DNA of 64,000 nt from an uncultured Actinomyces sp. (lineage in GTDB: Bacteria > Actinomycetota > Actinomycetes > Actinomycetales > Actinomycetaceae): assembly GCA_938040725.1 (NCBI GenBank), contig CALHZX010000058.1:4843-68842 (forward strand), written 5' to 3'. This document shows positions 1-8,439 of the stretch, piece after piece (position 1 is the stretch's first letter; each line of letters begins with the position of its first letter). The position numbers were made by a program, and so were the translations under genes. Below the pieces are notes generated by a model that was not told the DNA's origin, did not search any database, and worked only from the letters and a program-made list of their open reading frames with translations.

Positions 1-277
1 CAGTCAGCCTGCGGAGCCTGGCTATCTTGCGGGGATCGACCGATGCGAGCGCGCTTCCCCGACTGCGCCCAACCCTCGTCCGTACCTCCACCACCACGGT
101 CCACGCCCCGTGCGGATCGGTATCGTCGCGTGCAATGATGTCGAGTTCTCCCCGGCGCCCATCACGCCAGTTCGATTCGAGAATCCGCAGGCCTTTTTCT
201 TCCAGGAGCACACGGGCCGTATATTCACCCGCTGTACCCAGTGCCCGACGATCGGGCCGAACGTTGCATCCCATCAT
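1..277 (-). CDS. YraN/UPF0102 family endonuclease-like protein (partial, 3' end outside window)
   Basis: The first 92 residues are visible; the C-terminus lies beyond position 1. The protein has the UPF0102 pattern: a helix with GEYTARVLLEEKG, then ILESNWRDGRRGELDIIARD and a VVVVEVRTR strand, which is the restriction-endonuclease-like fold with E-D-ExK-type residues (here E-V-R). Family members are small (about 120 aa) and of poorly defined nuclease function. Two tandem ATGs occur at 277 and 274 behind a strong GGAGGTGAT ribosome site, so the start is secure to one codon. In many actinobacteria yraN sits with rnhB and lepB, as here. Confidence 0.85.
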   Translation of the reverse strand, partial: MMGCNVRPDRRALGTAGEYTARVLLEEKGLRILESNWRDGRRGELDIIARDDTDPHGAWTVVVEVRTRVGRSRGSALASVDPRKIARLRRLT

Positions 278-340
278 GGATCACCTCCACACCCACAGTG
301 CTCCCAACTGCAAGGACACAACAACGCGAAAACCGCCCCC

Positions 341-379
341 TGTGGATAGGGGACGGTTCGCAACTAGGCCTGTGGATAG
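341..379. promoter_or_regulatory. Pair of DnaA-box-like 9-mers (CTATCCACA on the minus strand)
   Basis: TGTGGATAG occurs at 341-349 and 371-379, each preceded by CC, exactly 30 bp apart in the gap between yraN and the DUF2469 gene. The reverse complement CTATCCACA differs at one base from the classical DnaA box TTATCCACA. The first copy also sits inside an imperfect inverted repeat (AACCG ... CGGTT) that could be a weak terminator for the upstream minus-strand gene. Function as DnaA sites is inferred. Confidence 0.35.
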
Positions 380-404
380 CCGCGTGCTTCGCGTCAGGCA
401 GCGT

Positions 405-704
405 TTAGGGGATGTCGAGCTCCGGCTTCGAGAGTTCCTCGACGTTCACGTCCTTGTAGGTGATGACGCGCACCGAGCGCACGAAACGAGACGAACGGTA
501 GATGTCCCACACCCACGCATCGCTCAGCGTCAGTTCGAAGAACACGTCACCGCCGACCGGGCGGGCCTTTACATCAACGTGATTGCACAGGTAGAAACGC
601 CTCTCGGTCTCCACAACGTACTTGAACAACCCAATGACGTCGCGGTACTCCTTAAAGAGTTCCAGCTCCAGATTGTTTTCGTAACCTTCGATCTCTTCGC
701 TCAC
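405..704 (-). CDS. DUF2469 family protein
   Basis: A 99-residue acidic protein with the signature of the actinobacterial DUF2469 family: an N-terminal EEIEGYENNLELELFKEYRD helix, then the segments YVVETERRFYL, FFELTLSDAWVWDIYR and VRVITYKDVNVEEL. The whole protein is one domain of normal length for the family. Its biochemical role is unknown. It stands between rnhB and yraN, its usual position in actinobacteria, and is probably co-transcribed with rnhB and lepB (54-nt gap). Confidence 0.9.
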   Translation of the reverse strand: MSEEIEGYENNLELELFKEYRDVIGLFKYVVETERRFYLCNHVDVKARPVGGDVFFELTLSDAWVWDIYRSSRFVRSVRVITYKDVNVEELSKPELDIP

Positions 705-758
705 GAACCCATCATGCCGGGCCAGGCCCCAAGCACCGCGGTGCCACCCCGGCGCGCC

Positions 759-1430
759 CTACTTTGTGGCCTGCGTCGGCATCTTCCACGAGCGGCGATG
801 ATGATCCGAGACACCGAGGCGCGCGATAGCGCGTGCATGCGCTGCAGATCCGTAGCCTTTGTTCGAAGCCCACCCGTATCCCGGGTCGTCGAGCCCCTGC
901 ATCAGGTGATCACGCGCAACTTTCGCAAGAACGGACGCGGCGGCCACAACCGCGCAGGAAGCATCAGCCTTCACCTGCATACGCACGGGAAGTTCACGCC
1001 CGAAAGGATCCTCGGGGCCATCGATTGTTCCGAAGAGGTCATCCGGGGCGGAGAGCCAATTATGGGAACCGTCTAAGAGAACGCCGCCGGGGACGAGGCC
1101 CTGCTCGGCTACGTCAGCAAGCGCACGGCGCCCGGCAAGGCGCAGAGCCGCGATAATGCCCCACTGATCGATCTCCTGCGCGGACGCGTAGCCGACGGAT
1201 GAGGCGAGCACCCACGAGCGCACGGGCTCGATGAGGGCCTCGCGCCTGCGCGCCGTGAGTGCCTTGGAATCCGTGAGTCCCTCGGGGACGGGTGGCGCAT
1301 CGACGCCGATAAGCGCAACGCCAACGGCAACGGGACCCGCGAGAGCTCCGCGCCCCACCTCGTCCATGCCAGCGACGACACCCCAGCGCCTGGCCAGGGA
1401 GACCTCCAGCCCACGCGACGCTGTGGTCAT
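759..1430 (-). CDS. rnhB: Ribonuclease HII
   Basis: 223 aa. The enzyme cuts RNA in RNA-DNA hybrids and removes misincorporated ribonucleotides in the cytoplasm. The motif GMDEVGRGALAGP (about residues 21-33) supplies the catalytic Asp-Glu pair; a second Asp lies in VLLDGSHNWL (about 120) and a further one in KADASCAVVAAASVLAKV (about 155-172), giving the DEDD metal site of RNase HII. Length is normal. The start codon overlaps the lepB stop by 4 nt (ATGA), indicating translational coupling. Confidence 0.96.
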   Translation of the reverse strand: MTTASRGLEVSLARRWGVVAGMDEVGRGALAGPVAVGVALIGVDAPPVPEGLTDSKALTARRREALIEPVRSWVLASSVGYASAQEIDQWGIIAALRLAGRRALADVAEQGLVPGGVLLDGSHNWLSAPDDLFGTIDGPEDPFGRELPVRMQVKADASCAVVAAASVLAKVARDHLMQGLDDPGYGWASNKGYGSAAHARAIARLGVSDHHRRSWKMPTQATK

Positions 1431-2173
1431 GATGCGGAGGGGACGGAGTCAAAGACCTCATGATGCGCGATGTCGGTCGTCCATCGCGACGTCGGCCAGA
1501 TAACGGCCTGGACGGTGCCCACGACCGAGGACACAGGCACGTAGGGCGACTGCCCCGTCCCCATGTGATAACGAGAATCTGCAGAGTTAGAACGATTGTC
1601 ACCCATCACCCACAGGTGCCCTTCGGGAACGACAACGTCGAAGCTACGTTCACCACAGGGAACCTGGCCCTCTGGAACGTAGGTTTCATCCAGTTCAACC
1701 CCGTTGACACTGACCTTGCCGGTCGCGCTCGTACAGGTCACGTGGTCTCCCCCGACGCCAATCACACGCTTCACGAGAGTCTGTTCACCGCCACCGGGGA
1801 CAAACCCGGTGAACTCACCAAGCCGACGCAGAACAGAAGGTGCCGCCGTCTCCGACGTACCGAGCCAACCAAGAGTGTCAATAAAAACGACGACGTCGCC
1901 ACGGCGAACATTCGACGTCAACGCGTCGATACGCGAGACGGCGATCCGATCATCCTCAACGAGCGTGTTATGCATCGACGGTGACGGAATCCAGAAGACC
2001 TGCACGATGAAAGCGCGAAGCAGCGATGAAATCACAAGTGCAACGACGATGATCAGAAGAATCTCGCGCAGCCACACGAGCGGGTTACGCCGCGCACGGG
2101 CTTCCGCACGGTCACGATCTCGGAGCGAAGGCGCATGCAACGGTCCGAGAGTCGGGCCTGCAGTCGGGGTCAT
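1427..2173 (-). CDS. lepB: Signal peptidase I
   Basis: 248 aa. Membrane protease that removes signal peptides from Sec- and Tat-exported proteins. After a charged cytoplasmic N-terminus, one transmembrane helix (about residues 35-58, EILLIIVVALVISSLLRAFI) leads to the catalytic Ser in IPSPSMHNTL. The general-base Lys is in QTLVKRVIGVGGD, and MGDNRSNSADSRY is the conserved box E. It has a single N-terminal anchor, as is typical of actinobacteria. A GGAG-type ribosome site precedes the ATG. It is the first gene of the lepB-rnhB-DUF2469 group and lies downstream of the rplS terminator. Confidence 0.96.
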   Translation of the reverse strand: MTPTAGPTLGPLHAPSLRDRDRAEARARRNPLVWLREILLIIVVALVISSLLRAFIVQVFWIPSPSMHNTLVEDDRIAVSRIDALTSNVRRGDVVVFIDTLGWLGTSETAAPSVLRRLGEFTGFVPGGGEQTLVKRVIGVGGDHVTCTSATGKVSVNGVELDETYVPEGQVPCGERSFDVVVPEGHLWVMGDNRSNSADSRYHMGTGQSPYVPVSSVVGTVQAVIWPTSRWTTDIAHHEVFDSVPSAS

Positions 2174-2215
2174 GCAATCTCCTTGTCGTTACGTCAACAA
2201 TCCCAGGATACGGCG

Positions 2216-2246
2216 AGGCCCGACACCGGCGCGCGGTGTCGGGCCT
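2216..2246. terminator. Terminator hairpin after rplS
   Basis: A perfect 13-bp stem (AGGCCCGACACCG / CGGTGTCGGGCCT) closes a 5-nt loop. It stands between the end of rplS and the start of lepB and would end the rpsP-rimM-trmD-rplS transcript. There is no clear T run on the minus strand, so it may slow rather than abolish read-through. Confidence 0.8.
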
Positions 2247-2283
2247 TTCCGTGAAAAATGCCAAGGCTTGAGCCCGGCCGACC

Positions 2284-2640
2284 TCACTCGGCCTTGCCGG
2301 AACGGTGTTCCTTGATCTTCGCAGCCTTGCCGTGACGCTCACGCAGGTAGTAAAGCTTAGCGCGACGCACGTCACCCTTGGTGACGACCTCGATGTGGTC
2401 GATCGTGGGGGCGTGGACCGGGAAGGTACGCTCGACGCCCACGCCGAAGGAAACCTTACGGATGGTGAACGTGGAGGACACACCGTGACCGCGACGAGCG
2501 ATCACGACGCCCTGGAAGACCTGGATACGAGAGCGGTTGCCTTCGATAACCTTGACGTGCACCTTGAGGGTGTCACCAGCTCGGAACGAGGGGATGTCAT
2601 CGCGCAGCGATGCCGCATCAACGGCGTCCAGCTTCTGCAT
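2284..2640 (-). CDS. rplS: 50S ribosomal protein L19
   Basis: 118 aa. Large-subunit protein at the 30S-50S interface. The sequence contains the L19 blocks [44 protein letters not shown] and [17 protein letters not shown]. The open frame continues upstream, but MQKLDAVDA is the family N-terminus and AAGGAGAAGAA lies just ahead of the ATG at 2640, so that start is chosen. It follows trmD after a 172-nt gap, the usual rpsP-rimM-trmD-rplS order. Confidence 0.97.
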   Translation of the reverse strand: MQKLDAVDAASLRDDIPSFRAGDTLKVHVKVIEGNRSRIQVFQGVVIARRGHGVSSTFTIRKVSFGVGVERTFPVHAPTIDHIEVVTKGDVRRAKLYYLRERHGKAAKIKEHRSGKAE

Positions 2641-2812
2641 TTCTTCTCCTTGACGCATCTGCCGCAGGTCGGAAGCGCCTGGTTGGGCGGGTCTTGCCCG
2701 CTCATCTGACGTGTGATCGTGCGCCACGGTGTCCCCCTGCGGCAGGATGAACCGCGCACAATCCAGGCTATTATCCCACAGCCTCGAGCACATCTACCAG
2801 TGCGCCGCCGCA

Positions 2813-4165
2813 TTATGCGGTGAGATCACGCACCATGACGACGTCAAAATTGCGCACGCCTCCCACATCAAACGTACGGCTCGAGCGTTTGCGGAAGCCA
2901 TGGCGTGTGTAGAAGGCCTGTGCGGGCTTGTTGCCACGGTTAGTGCCCAGGACGATAGACGTGTGCCCAGCCTCGCCCGCGTCGGCGACGGCTCGCTCGA
3001 TCAGCGCATCGGCAACACCGCTCCCCCGCCACTCCTCGTCCACGTAGCACTTGGACAGGTAGGCACTGCCTTCCTCGACGCGCCCGGGGCGCACGAGGTC
3101 GCTCGGCAGTGCCTCCGGTCCGACGTGAGTGAGCACGTAACCGACGAGGCCACCCCAGACCTCAGCGACGAACACGCGGTGACGCTCGGGATCTGAAATA
3201 AGAGCGTCAAACACGTCGGGGCTCAGCTGCGTGGCGATATGCTCGGCGATCGCCTCCTGGGGCAGGTTCTCCGGGCACGCGGCCGGGAAGGTGCGCGCAG
3301 CAAGTTCACTGACCGCGACAACGTCCTCAAGGTCAGCCAGGCGCACATCAAGCCGTTCCGCAGCACCCGCCCGCGGATACGCGACGCCGCAGTGGGCCAG
3401 AGTCGCGCGGTCCTCTGCTGTCAGGGACGAGGCGTCCAGCGAGAGCGCGAGATCTGGACGCACGCGGACCGTCTTTTCGATCGCGCGGTCTCGCCGCCAG
3501 CGCGCAATCGCCGCGTGGTTACCACCGAGGAGAACTTCCGGAATGTCGAGGGAACGAAACTCGCGCGGCTTCGTGTACACGGGATATTCGAGGAGCCCCG
3601 CGCCCGAGTGCGACTCTTCGACGAGGGACTCCGGGTTGCCCATAAAGCCGTCGAGGAGACGGGCAACCGCCTCGGTCAGGACCATTGCTGCAACCTCGCC
3701 GCCGTTGAGGACGTAGTCGCCGATAGAAAACTCGACGACCTCACCCCCCGCGCCTCGGTAATGCTCGGCGACGCGCGCGTCGATCCCCTCGTAGCGTCCG
3801 CAGGCGACGATGATCTGGTCGGCGTGCGCGAGGTCCTCCACTCGGGCCTGCGTCAAGGGTGTTCCCGAAGGCGTCGGGATCGCGAGGACACGGCGGAACG
3901 AGGCCTGTGCCCCTTCGTCGCAGCTGGGGGCGAGCGGGACGGACAGTACCTCATCCAAGGCCCGGGCCCACACGTCCGCTCGCATCACCATGCCGGCGCC
4001 TCCGCCGTACGGAGTATCGTCGACACTACGATGTTTGCCGGTGGCCCAGTTACGAAGGTCATGCGCGTGAAGGTCCACAAGACCCGTCTGTTCCGCCTTA
4101 CCCATCAGGGACAGACGCAGGGGCGCGAAGTAGTCGGGGAAGATAGAGATCAGATCGAAACGCAC
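2813..4165 (-). CDS. trmD: tRNA (guanine37-N1)-methyltransferase TrmD fused to a C-terminal GNAT acetyltransferase domain
   Basis: 450 aa, far longer than ordinary TrmD (about 230-270). Residues 1 to about 245 are TrmD: FDLISIFPDYF, the knot segments VACGRYEGIDARV and IGDYVLNGGE, and the C-terminal HLARWRR-like NHAAIARWRRDRAI. TrmD methylates G37 of tRNA with S-adenosylmethionine. From about 280 onward comes a GNAT fold: LSKCYVDEEWRGSGVADAL (acetyl-CoA loop, R-G-x-G-V-A) and NKPAQAFYTRHGFRK (motif B). The acetyl acceptor is unknown. GTG at 4165, 4 nt after the rimM stop, is preferred over upstream ATGs inside rimM because it gives the standard FDLISIFP N-terminus. Confidence 0.93.
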   Translation of the reverse strand: MRFDLISIFPDYFAPLRLSLMGKAEQTGLVDLHAHDLRNWATGKHRSVDDTPYGGGAGMVMRADVWARALDEVLSVPLAPSCDEGAQASFRRVLAIPTPSGTPLTQARVEDLAHADQIIVACGRYEGIDARVAEHYRGAGGEVVEFSIGDYVLNGGEVAAMVLTEAVARLLDGFMGNPESLVEESHSGAGLLEYPVYTKPREFRSLDIPEVLLGGNHAAIARWRRDRAIEKTVRVRPDLALSLDASSLTAEDRATLAHCGVAYPRAGAAERLDVRLADLEDVVAVSELAARTFPAACPENLPQEAIAEHIATQLSPDVFDALISDPERHRVFVAEVWGGLVGYVLTHVGPEALPSDLVRPGRVEEGSAYLSKCYVDEEWRGSGVADALIERAVADAGEAGHTSIVLGTNRGNKPAQAFYTRHGFRKRSSRTFDVGGVRNFDVVMVRDLTA

Positions 4166-4169
4166 GAGC

Positions 4170-4682
4170 TTAGTGCCCCTCGCGCTCCGAGACTGCATCA
4201 TCATCAAAGAGCCCCGGCGGCGCGTCGATCACGACGACGCCACCCTCGACGTCGACGGTGGGGACCAGCGCCGTCACAAAAGGCACCATCACCGTGCCAC
4301 GATCAGTGGCGACGAGGAGGAGATCCTGAGCAGCACCGGGCGTGAGCCCACTGACGGTACCGAGGACATCACCTGACGGAGTGCGCGCCTCGAGCCCCTT
4401 GAGCTCATGCGGATACCAGGCATCCTCCTCCGGATGAGCATCGACGAGCAGGCGCGCACCACGCAGCGCCTCGGCCTCCTCACGGGAATTGCATTCCTCA
4501 AACGAGGCAAGCACGCGCTCCTTATGGACACGAACGCTCCTCACCGTGAGGTAGCGCTTCTCCCCTGCAACATCCAACCGGGCACCGGGTGCCAGGACTT
4601 CGGGGTCATCACTGCGCACGTCCACGATAACCTCTCCACGCAGGCCGTGGGCGGGACCGACGATAGCGGCGGTGAGCTGCAT
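4170..4682 (-). CDS. rimM: Ribosome maturation factor RimM
   Basis: 170 aa. Binds S19 and helps mature the 30S head. The N-terminal RimM barrel begins AAIVGPAHGLRGEVIVDVRSD; the PRC-barrel half contains WYPHELKGLEARTPSGDVLGTV and DLLLVATDRGTVMVPFV, with the typical end VVIDAPPGLFDD. An AGGAGAAC ribosome site precedes ATG 4682. It is followed after 4 nt by trmD and preceded by khpA. Confidence 0.96.
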   Translation of the reverse strand: MQLTAAIVGPAHGLRGEVIVDVRSDDPEVLAPGARLDVAGEKRYLTVRSVRVHKERVLASFEECNSREEAEALRGARLLVDAHPEEDAWYPHELKGLEARTPSGDVLGTVSGLTPGAAQDLLLVATDRGTVMVPFVTALVPTVDVEGGVVVIDAPPGLFDDDAVSEREGH

Positions 4683-4725
4683 ATGTTCTCCTCACGATGA
4701 ACGGGGACTCCCCCGAAGGATACAA

Positions 4726-4756
4726 CGAAGGGGCCCGGCAGTACCGGACCCCTTCG
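4726..4756. terminator. Hairpin between khpA and rimM
   Basis: CGAAGGGG pairs with CCCCTTCG, extended by CCGG/CCGG past one mismatch, around a 5-nt loop. It lies within the 89-nt gap between khpA and rimM, inside what is normally one operon. It may act as an attenuator setting a higher dose of rpsP-khpA than of rimM-trmD-rplS. Confidence 0.6.
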
Positions 4757-4771
4757 CGCCGTGTGCGAGTC

Positions 4772-5011
4772 TTACTCGCGATCCGTGTCGACGACGTCAA
4801 CGCGGACAGTGCCACGCGTGGACAGCGCACCCATGACGGTGCGCAGCGCGCGAGCCGTCCGACCGCCGCGTCCGATGACGCGACCCAGATCCTCAGGGTT
4901 CACGCGAACCTCGAGAAGCTGGCCACGCCGCATGGAACGAGGCGTCACCTCGACATCTTCGGGGTGGTCAACGATGCCGCTGACCAGGTGCTCCAACGCG
5001 TCGGCGAGCAT
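4772..5011 (-). CDS. khpA: KH-domain RNA-binding protein KhpA
   Basis: 79 aa, a single KH domain. The motif GRVIGRGGRTARALRTVM carries the RNA-binding GxxG loop (GRGG). N-terminal LADALEHLVSGIVDHPEDVEV matches the YlqC/KhpA family, which partners KhpB in RNA binding and affects cell division in other Gram-positives. It starts 2 nt after rpsP, its standard place, and is surely co-transcribed with it. Confidence 0.94.
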   Translation of the reverse strand: MLADALEHLVSGIVDHPEDVEVTPRSMRRGQLLEVRVNPEDLGRVIGRGGRTARALRTVMGALSTRGTVRVDVVDTDRE

Positions 5012-5013
5012 GC

Positions 5014-5481
5014 TCAGGCATCCTCTCCGGCGGCCTCTTCGGATGCCTGCTCGCCGACCTGTGCCTCCGCAGCTGCTGCGGCAGCGGCGGCCTCTTCCTC
5101 GGCCTTCTTGGCGGAAGCAGCGGCCTTGGACTTCTCGGCAGCAGCCTCGGCGTCCTTAATGGCCTGCTCGGCCTGGGCGGCCTTGTCGTTCTCGGAGACC
5201 TTCACGCGGGAAACCGCGTCGGCCTTGCCGTTGAACTTGGCGATGTCACCGGTCAGGACCAGCAGGTTGCGGACCTGGTCGGAGGGCTGAGCGCCAACAC
5301 CGAGCCAGTACTGGGCGCGCTCAGAGTCGATGCGGATGATCGACGGGTTGGGCTGAGGATCGTAGTAGCCGACCTCTTCGATGACGCGGCCGTCACGCTT
5401 CTTGCGCGAATCGACAACGACAACACGGTACTGGGCAGCGTGGATCTTACCCACGCGCTTCAGGCGAATTCGAACTGCCAC
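5014..5481 (-). CDS. rpsP: 30S ribosomal protein S16 with Ala/Glu-rich C-terminal extension
   Basis: 155 aa. The first ~85 residues are canonical S16 ([50 protein letters not shown]). The final ~65 residues are low complexity, rich in Ala, Glu and Lys ([15 protein letters not shown]), and predicted helical. Actinobacterial S16 proteins often carry such tails, but E. coli S16 (about 82 aa) lacks one. It is first in the operon, with a candidate promoter about 130 nt upstream. Confidence 0.97.
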   Translation of the reverse strand: MAVRIRLKRVGKIHAAQYRVVVVDSRKKRDGRVIEEVGYYDPQPNPSIIRIDSERAQYWLGVGAQPSDQVRNLLVLTGDIAKFNGKADAVSRVKVSENDKAAQAEQAIKDAEAAAEKSKAAASAKKAEEEAAAAAAAAEAQVGEQASEEAAGEDA

Positions 5482-5611
5482 TTGAGTGGTCTCTCCATTT
5501 CAGATTGGTGTGGACCTTTGCGTCCCAAGGTGGGAAACACAGGGGTCGCATTGGACCGGGACACGACGGCACGCAGTGAGAGGGTCTACGAACCGCCGGG
5601 TACAGCTAGCG

Positions 5612-5641
5612 ATTATGCCACATTTCGCACTGATATCCCAA
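5612..5641 (-). promoter_or_regulatory. Candidate promoter of the rpsP-khpA-rimM-trmD-rplS operon
   Basis: On the minus strand TTGGGA (5641-5636) is followed after 18 nt by CATAAT (5617-5612), five of six matches to TATAAT. It would give a leader of about 120 nt before the rpsP ATG, long enough for a regulatory structure. The rest of the 214-nt gap shows nothing else I recognise. Confidence 0.5.
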
Positions 5642-5695
5642 GCCAGGGACGTGCGCCGCGTCGCACGAGTCGGTTAATTCCATCACGCCGGGCGC

Positions 5696-6802
5696 TCAGT
5701 CGGAGGTTCGCTCCCACGCAGTGCTTCCTCCAAGCGTGACGCGAGTGGGCCTCGACAATGCGAGGGGATCGATCCTCGGGTCCTCATTCAGGAAGAGGAA
5801 ATCAGCGGGACCGCCCTCGACGAGGCCGGGGTAACCGAGGTAACGCTGGCTCACCCATGTGGCTGCATCGATGGTGAACTGAGCGGGCGCTGCCCACTGA
5901 TGCCAAAGTGCAAGTTCGCCGACGATAGTTCCGTGGTCCTGGTAGCCGCCCGAATCCGTGCCCATCAGCAACAAAACTCCCGAGTTCACGAGCATCTCGA
6001 AGTGCTCGCGGCGCATCTCGTACATGCCCCGCATCGTCGCGGCGTAGACGGGATACTTCTCCCCCGCCTGCGCGGCAAAGTCCTTGAAGAGCTCTACCTG
6101 GCGGAGGGTTGGTGTCACCGCGATGCCGCGCGTGGCAATCTCACTGGCTTGATCCGCATCGATTCCGCTTCCATGTTCGATATCGTCAACACCGGCCTCA
6201 ATGAGCGAATCAATGACGCGATGAGAAAACGCGTGCACAGCGATCCTCGCCCCGGCCTCGTGCACGGCGCAGACCGCGTCACGCAGGACCGCGGGATCCC
6301 ACAGGGGCATGAGGTCCGACTCGGATCCTCCGCTGCGATCGATCCAATCGCCGACGATCTTCACCCACCCGTCTGAGGTAGATGCCATCGACGCGAGAAC
6401 GTCGGGAAGCTCACTCTGGTCCTCAACATCGAGCGGCAGATCGCGCATGTAGCGCTTGGGGCGCGCGACGTGTCGACCACAGCGGATCAGGTGCAGGCCA
6501 GTGGCGCGCGCCGCAGGCGAGTTGTCGAGCGGCACACCGCAGTCGCGCACGAGCGTCACGCCGCTCGCAAGCGTTGCTCGGGCTTGCTCCGCCATCTCGG
6601 GTTCGGACACCGAACCCGTTGCCGAGTATCCGATATGACAGTGGGTATCTACCATGCCGGGGACGATAAAACCGACCGAGGGCGCGGTGCATTCGCTGCT
6701 CACGCGACGAATCACTGCACCATCCACGCGCCACGTACCGCTCACCCACTGCGGGCGCTCGAACTCGGTATCCGCCCACAGGGCGAGCCCGGAGATCTCC
6801 AT
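5696..6802 (-). CDS. Metal-dependent amidohydrolase
   Basis: 368 aa, amidohydrolase superfamily (imidazolonepropionase/prolidase-like TIM barrel). Metal ligands are visible: DTHCH (HxH, about residue 55), the His in RIAVHAFSH, the His in DDIEHGSG, and the catalytic Asp in LLLMGTDSGG. The substrate cannot be read from sequence. No signal peptide is seen, so it is probably cytoplasmic. The ATG lies 3 nt after the ffh stop, so it is likely co-transcribed with ffh, although it has no known link to protein targeting. Confidence 0.85.
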   Translation of the reverse strand: MEISGLALWADTEFERPQWVSGTWRVDGAVIRRVSSECTAPSVGFIVPGMVDTHCHIGYSATGSVSEPEMAEQARATLASGVTLVRDCGVPLDNSPAARATGLHLIRCGRHVARPKRYMRDLPLDVEDQSELPDVLASMASTSDGWVKIVGDWIDRSGGSESDLMPLWDPAVLRDAVCAVHEAGARIAVHAFSHRVIDSLIEAGVDDIEHGSGIDADQASEIATRGIAVTPTLRQVELFKDFAAQAGEKYPVYAATMRGMYEMRREHFEMLVNSGVLLLMGTDSGGYQDHGTIVGELALWHQWAAPAQFTIDAATWVSQRYLGYPGLVEGGPADFLFLNEDPRIDPLALSRPTRVTLGGSTAWERTSD

Positions 6803-6805
6803 GCC

Positions 6806-8389
6806 TCAGAGCTGGCCGAGCATCCGCTTGACGTCGTCCGGCAGATCATCGATCGTCGGACGCGCAGCGGGAGCCTCTTGCGCAACGCCGAAGGACGAGC
6901 CCTTGGGAGCGCTACGCTCCGACGGAGGCAGCATGGCTTCAAGCTCCTGCTGACGACGCTTCGCGGGATTACCAGAACGCGCGCTCTTCTTCATCCGTGC
7001 ACGCTGAGCCTGCGCCTTACGAGCGTTAGCCTTCTGCTTGGCCTTGCCGCCGCGTCCGGGAAGCGCGCCCATGCCAGGCACGCCGCCGCCCATCTGCCCC
7101 ATCTGCGCCATCATCTCGCGCGCCGCCTCGAAGCGCTGCACAAGCTGATTGACCTCGGTGACGGTCGTGCCAGAACCGCGGGCGATACGCGCGCGACGCG
7201 AACCGTTGAGGATCGAGACATCCTCGCGCTCGGCAGGGGTCATCGAGCGGACGATGGCCTCCACACGATCCACCTCACGCTCGTCGAAGTTTTCGATCTG
7301 CTCGCGCATCTGTGCGGCACCCGGGATCATGCCGAGCATCTTCTTCATGGAGCCCAGCTTCTTGATCTGCTGCAGCTGGCTCAGGAAGTCCGCGAGGGTC
7401 AGCTGGCCGGCCATCGCCTTGGCCGCGACCTTCTCTGCCTCCTCGGCGTCCATCTTCTTTTCGGCCTGCTCGATGAGGGTGAGAATGTCACCCATGTCGA
7501 GGATGCGCCCCGCCATGCGGTCGGCGTGGAAGCGCTCGAAGTCATCCAGGCCCTCACCTGTCGAGGCGAAAAGGATCGGCGCGCCCGTCACACCGCGCAC
7601 GGACAGCGCGGCACCGCCGCGCGCGTCGCCATCCAGCTTCGACAGGACGACACCCGTGAAACCAACACCGTCGCGGAAGGCCGTGGAGGTGGAGACCGCA
7701 TCCTGGCCGACCATGGCGTCGAGGACGAACATGATCTCGTGGGGGCGCACGGCGTCGCGGATAGCGATCGCCTGGTCCATCATCTCCTGGTCGACACCGA
7801 GGCGACCGGCCGTATCGACGATGACCACGTTGATGCCACTCTGGCGGGCGAACTCGACGCCGCTGCGCGCGACCTCGACCGGGTCACCGACACCGTTGCC
7901 GGGTTCGGGTGCCCACACCTTCACACCGGCGCGCTCACCAACAACCTGCAGCTGCTGGACAGCGTTGGGGCGCTGGAGGTCCGAGGCAACGAGGAGGACG
8001 GTCTTACCCTCCTCGCGCAGCCACTTGCCGAGCTTGCCCGCCAGCGTGGTCTTACCGGCACCCTGGAGACCCGCGAGCATGAACACCGTGGGACCAGACT
8101 CGGCGAAGGTCAGCTCACGCGTCGCGCCACCGAGGATCTCGACGAGTTCCTCGTGAACGATGGAGACGACTTGCTGACCGGGGTTGAGAGCCTTGGAGCG
8201 GGCCGCGCCGTAGGCCTTTTCACGCACCTGCGTGGTGAACTGACGAACGACGGGGAGCGCGACGTCGGCGTCGATGAGCGCACGCCGAATGTCGGAAATC
8301 GCGTGATCGACGTCCGACTCGGTCAGGACGCCGCGGCTGCGCAGGCTGCGGAAGGACTGGGTCAGGCGATCTGACAGGTTTCCAAACAC
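6806..8389 (-). CDS. ffh: Signal recognition particle protein Ffh (SRP54)
   Basis: 527 aa. GTPase that binds signal sequences on the ribosome with SRP RNA and delivers them to FtsY. N domain from MFGNLSDRLTQSFRSLR; G domain with P-loop GLQGAGKTTLAGKL (about 107-120), DTAGRL and TKLDGDARGG; M domain rich in Met (MKKMLGMIPGAAQM, then ARGSGTTVTEVNQLVQRF). The C-terminus adds a basic, Lys/Arg-rich stretch and a tail ending DDLPDDVKRMLGQL. Start context is ordinary. The hairpin at 8440-8466 separates it from ftsY. Confidence 0.97.
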   Translation of the reverse strand: MFGNLSDRLTQSFRSLRSRGVLTESDVDHAISDIRRALIDADVALPVVRQFTTQVREKAYGAARSKALNPGQQVVSIVHEELVEILGGATRELTFAESGPTVFMLAGLQGAGKTTLAGKLGKWLREEGKTVLLVASDLQRPNAVQQLQVVGERAGVKVWAPEPGNGVGDPVEVARSGVEFARQSGINVVIVDTAGRLGVDQEMMDQAIAIRDAVRPHEIMFVLDAMVGQDAVSTSTAFRDGVGFTGVVLSKLDGDARGGAALSVRGVTGAPILFASTGEGLDDFERFHADRMAGRILDMGDILTLIEQAEKKMDAEEAEKVAAKAMAGQLTLADFLSQLQQIKKLGSMKKMLGMIPGAAQMREQIENFDEREVDRVEAIVRSMTPAEREDVSILNGSRRARIARGSGTTVTEVNQLVQRFEAAREMMAQMGQMGGGVPGMGALPGRGGKAKQKANARKAQAQRARMKKSARSGNPAKRRQQELEAMLPPSERSAPKGSSFGVAQEAPAARPTIDDLPDDVKRMLGQL

Positions 8390-8439
8390 GTGTTTACTCC
8401 CAAGATGGCGGCTGTACTAGGCACAGGTTAGCGCACCTC

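Noticed and set aside
4165..4207. Upstream ATG starts for trmD (run of four Met codons)
   Set aside because: They lie inside rimM and add 14 residues outside the family; GTG 4165 gives the canonical N-terminus.
6470..8374. 634-codon open frame on the plus strand
   Set aside because: It is antisense to ffh and the amidohydrolase. GC-rich codon bias opens long shadow frames; its translation is rich in His, Arg and Gly with no domain.
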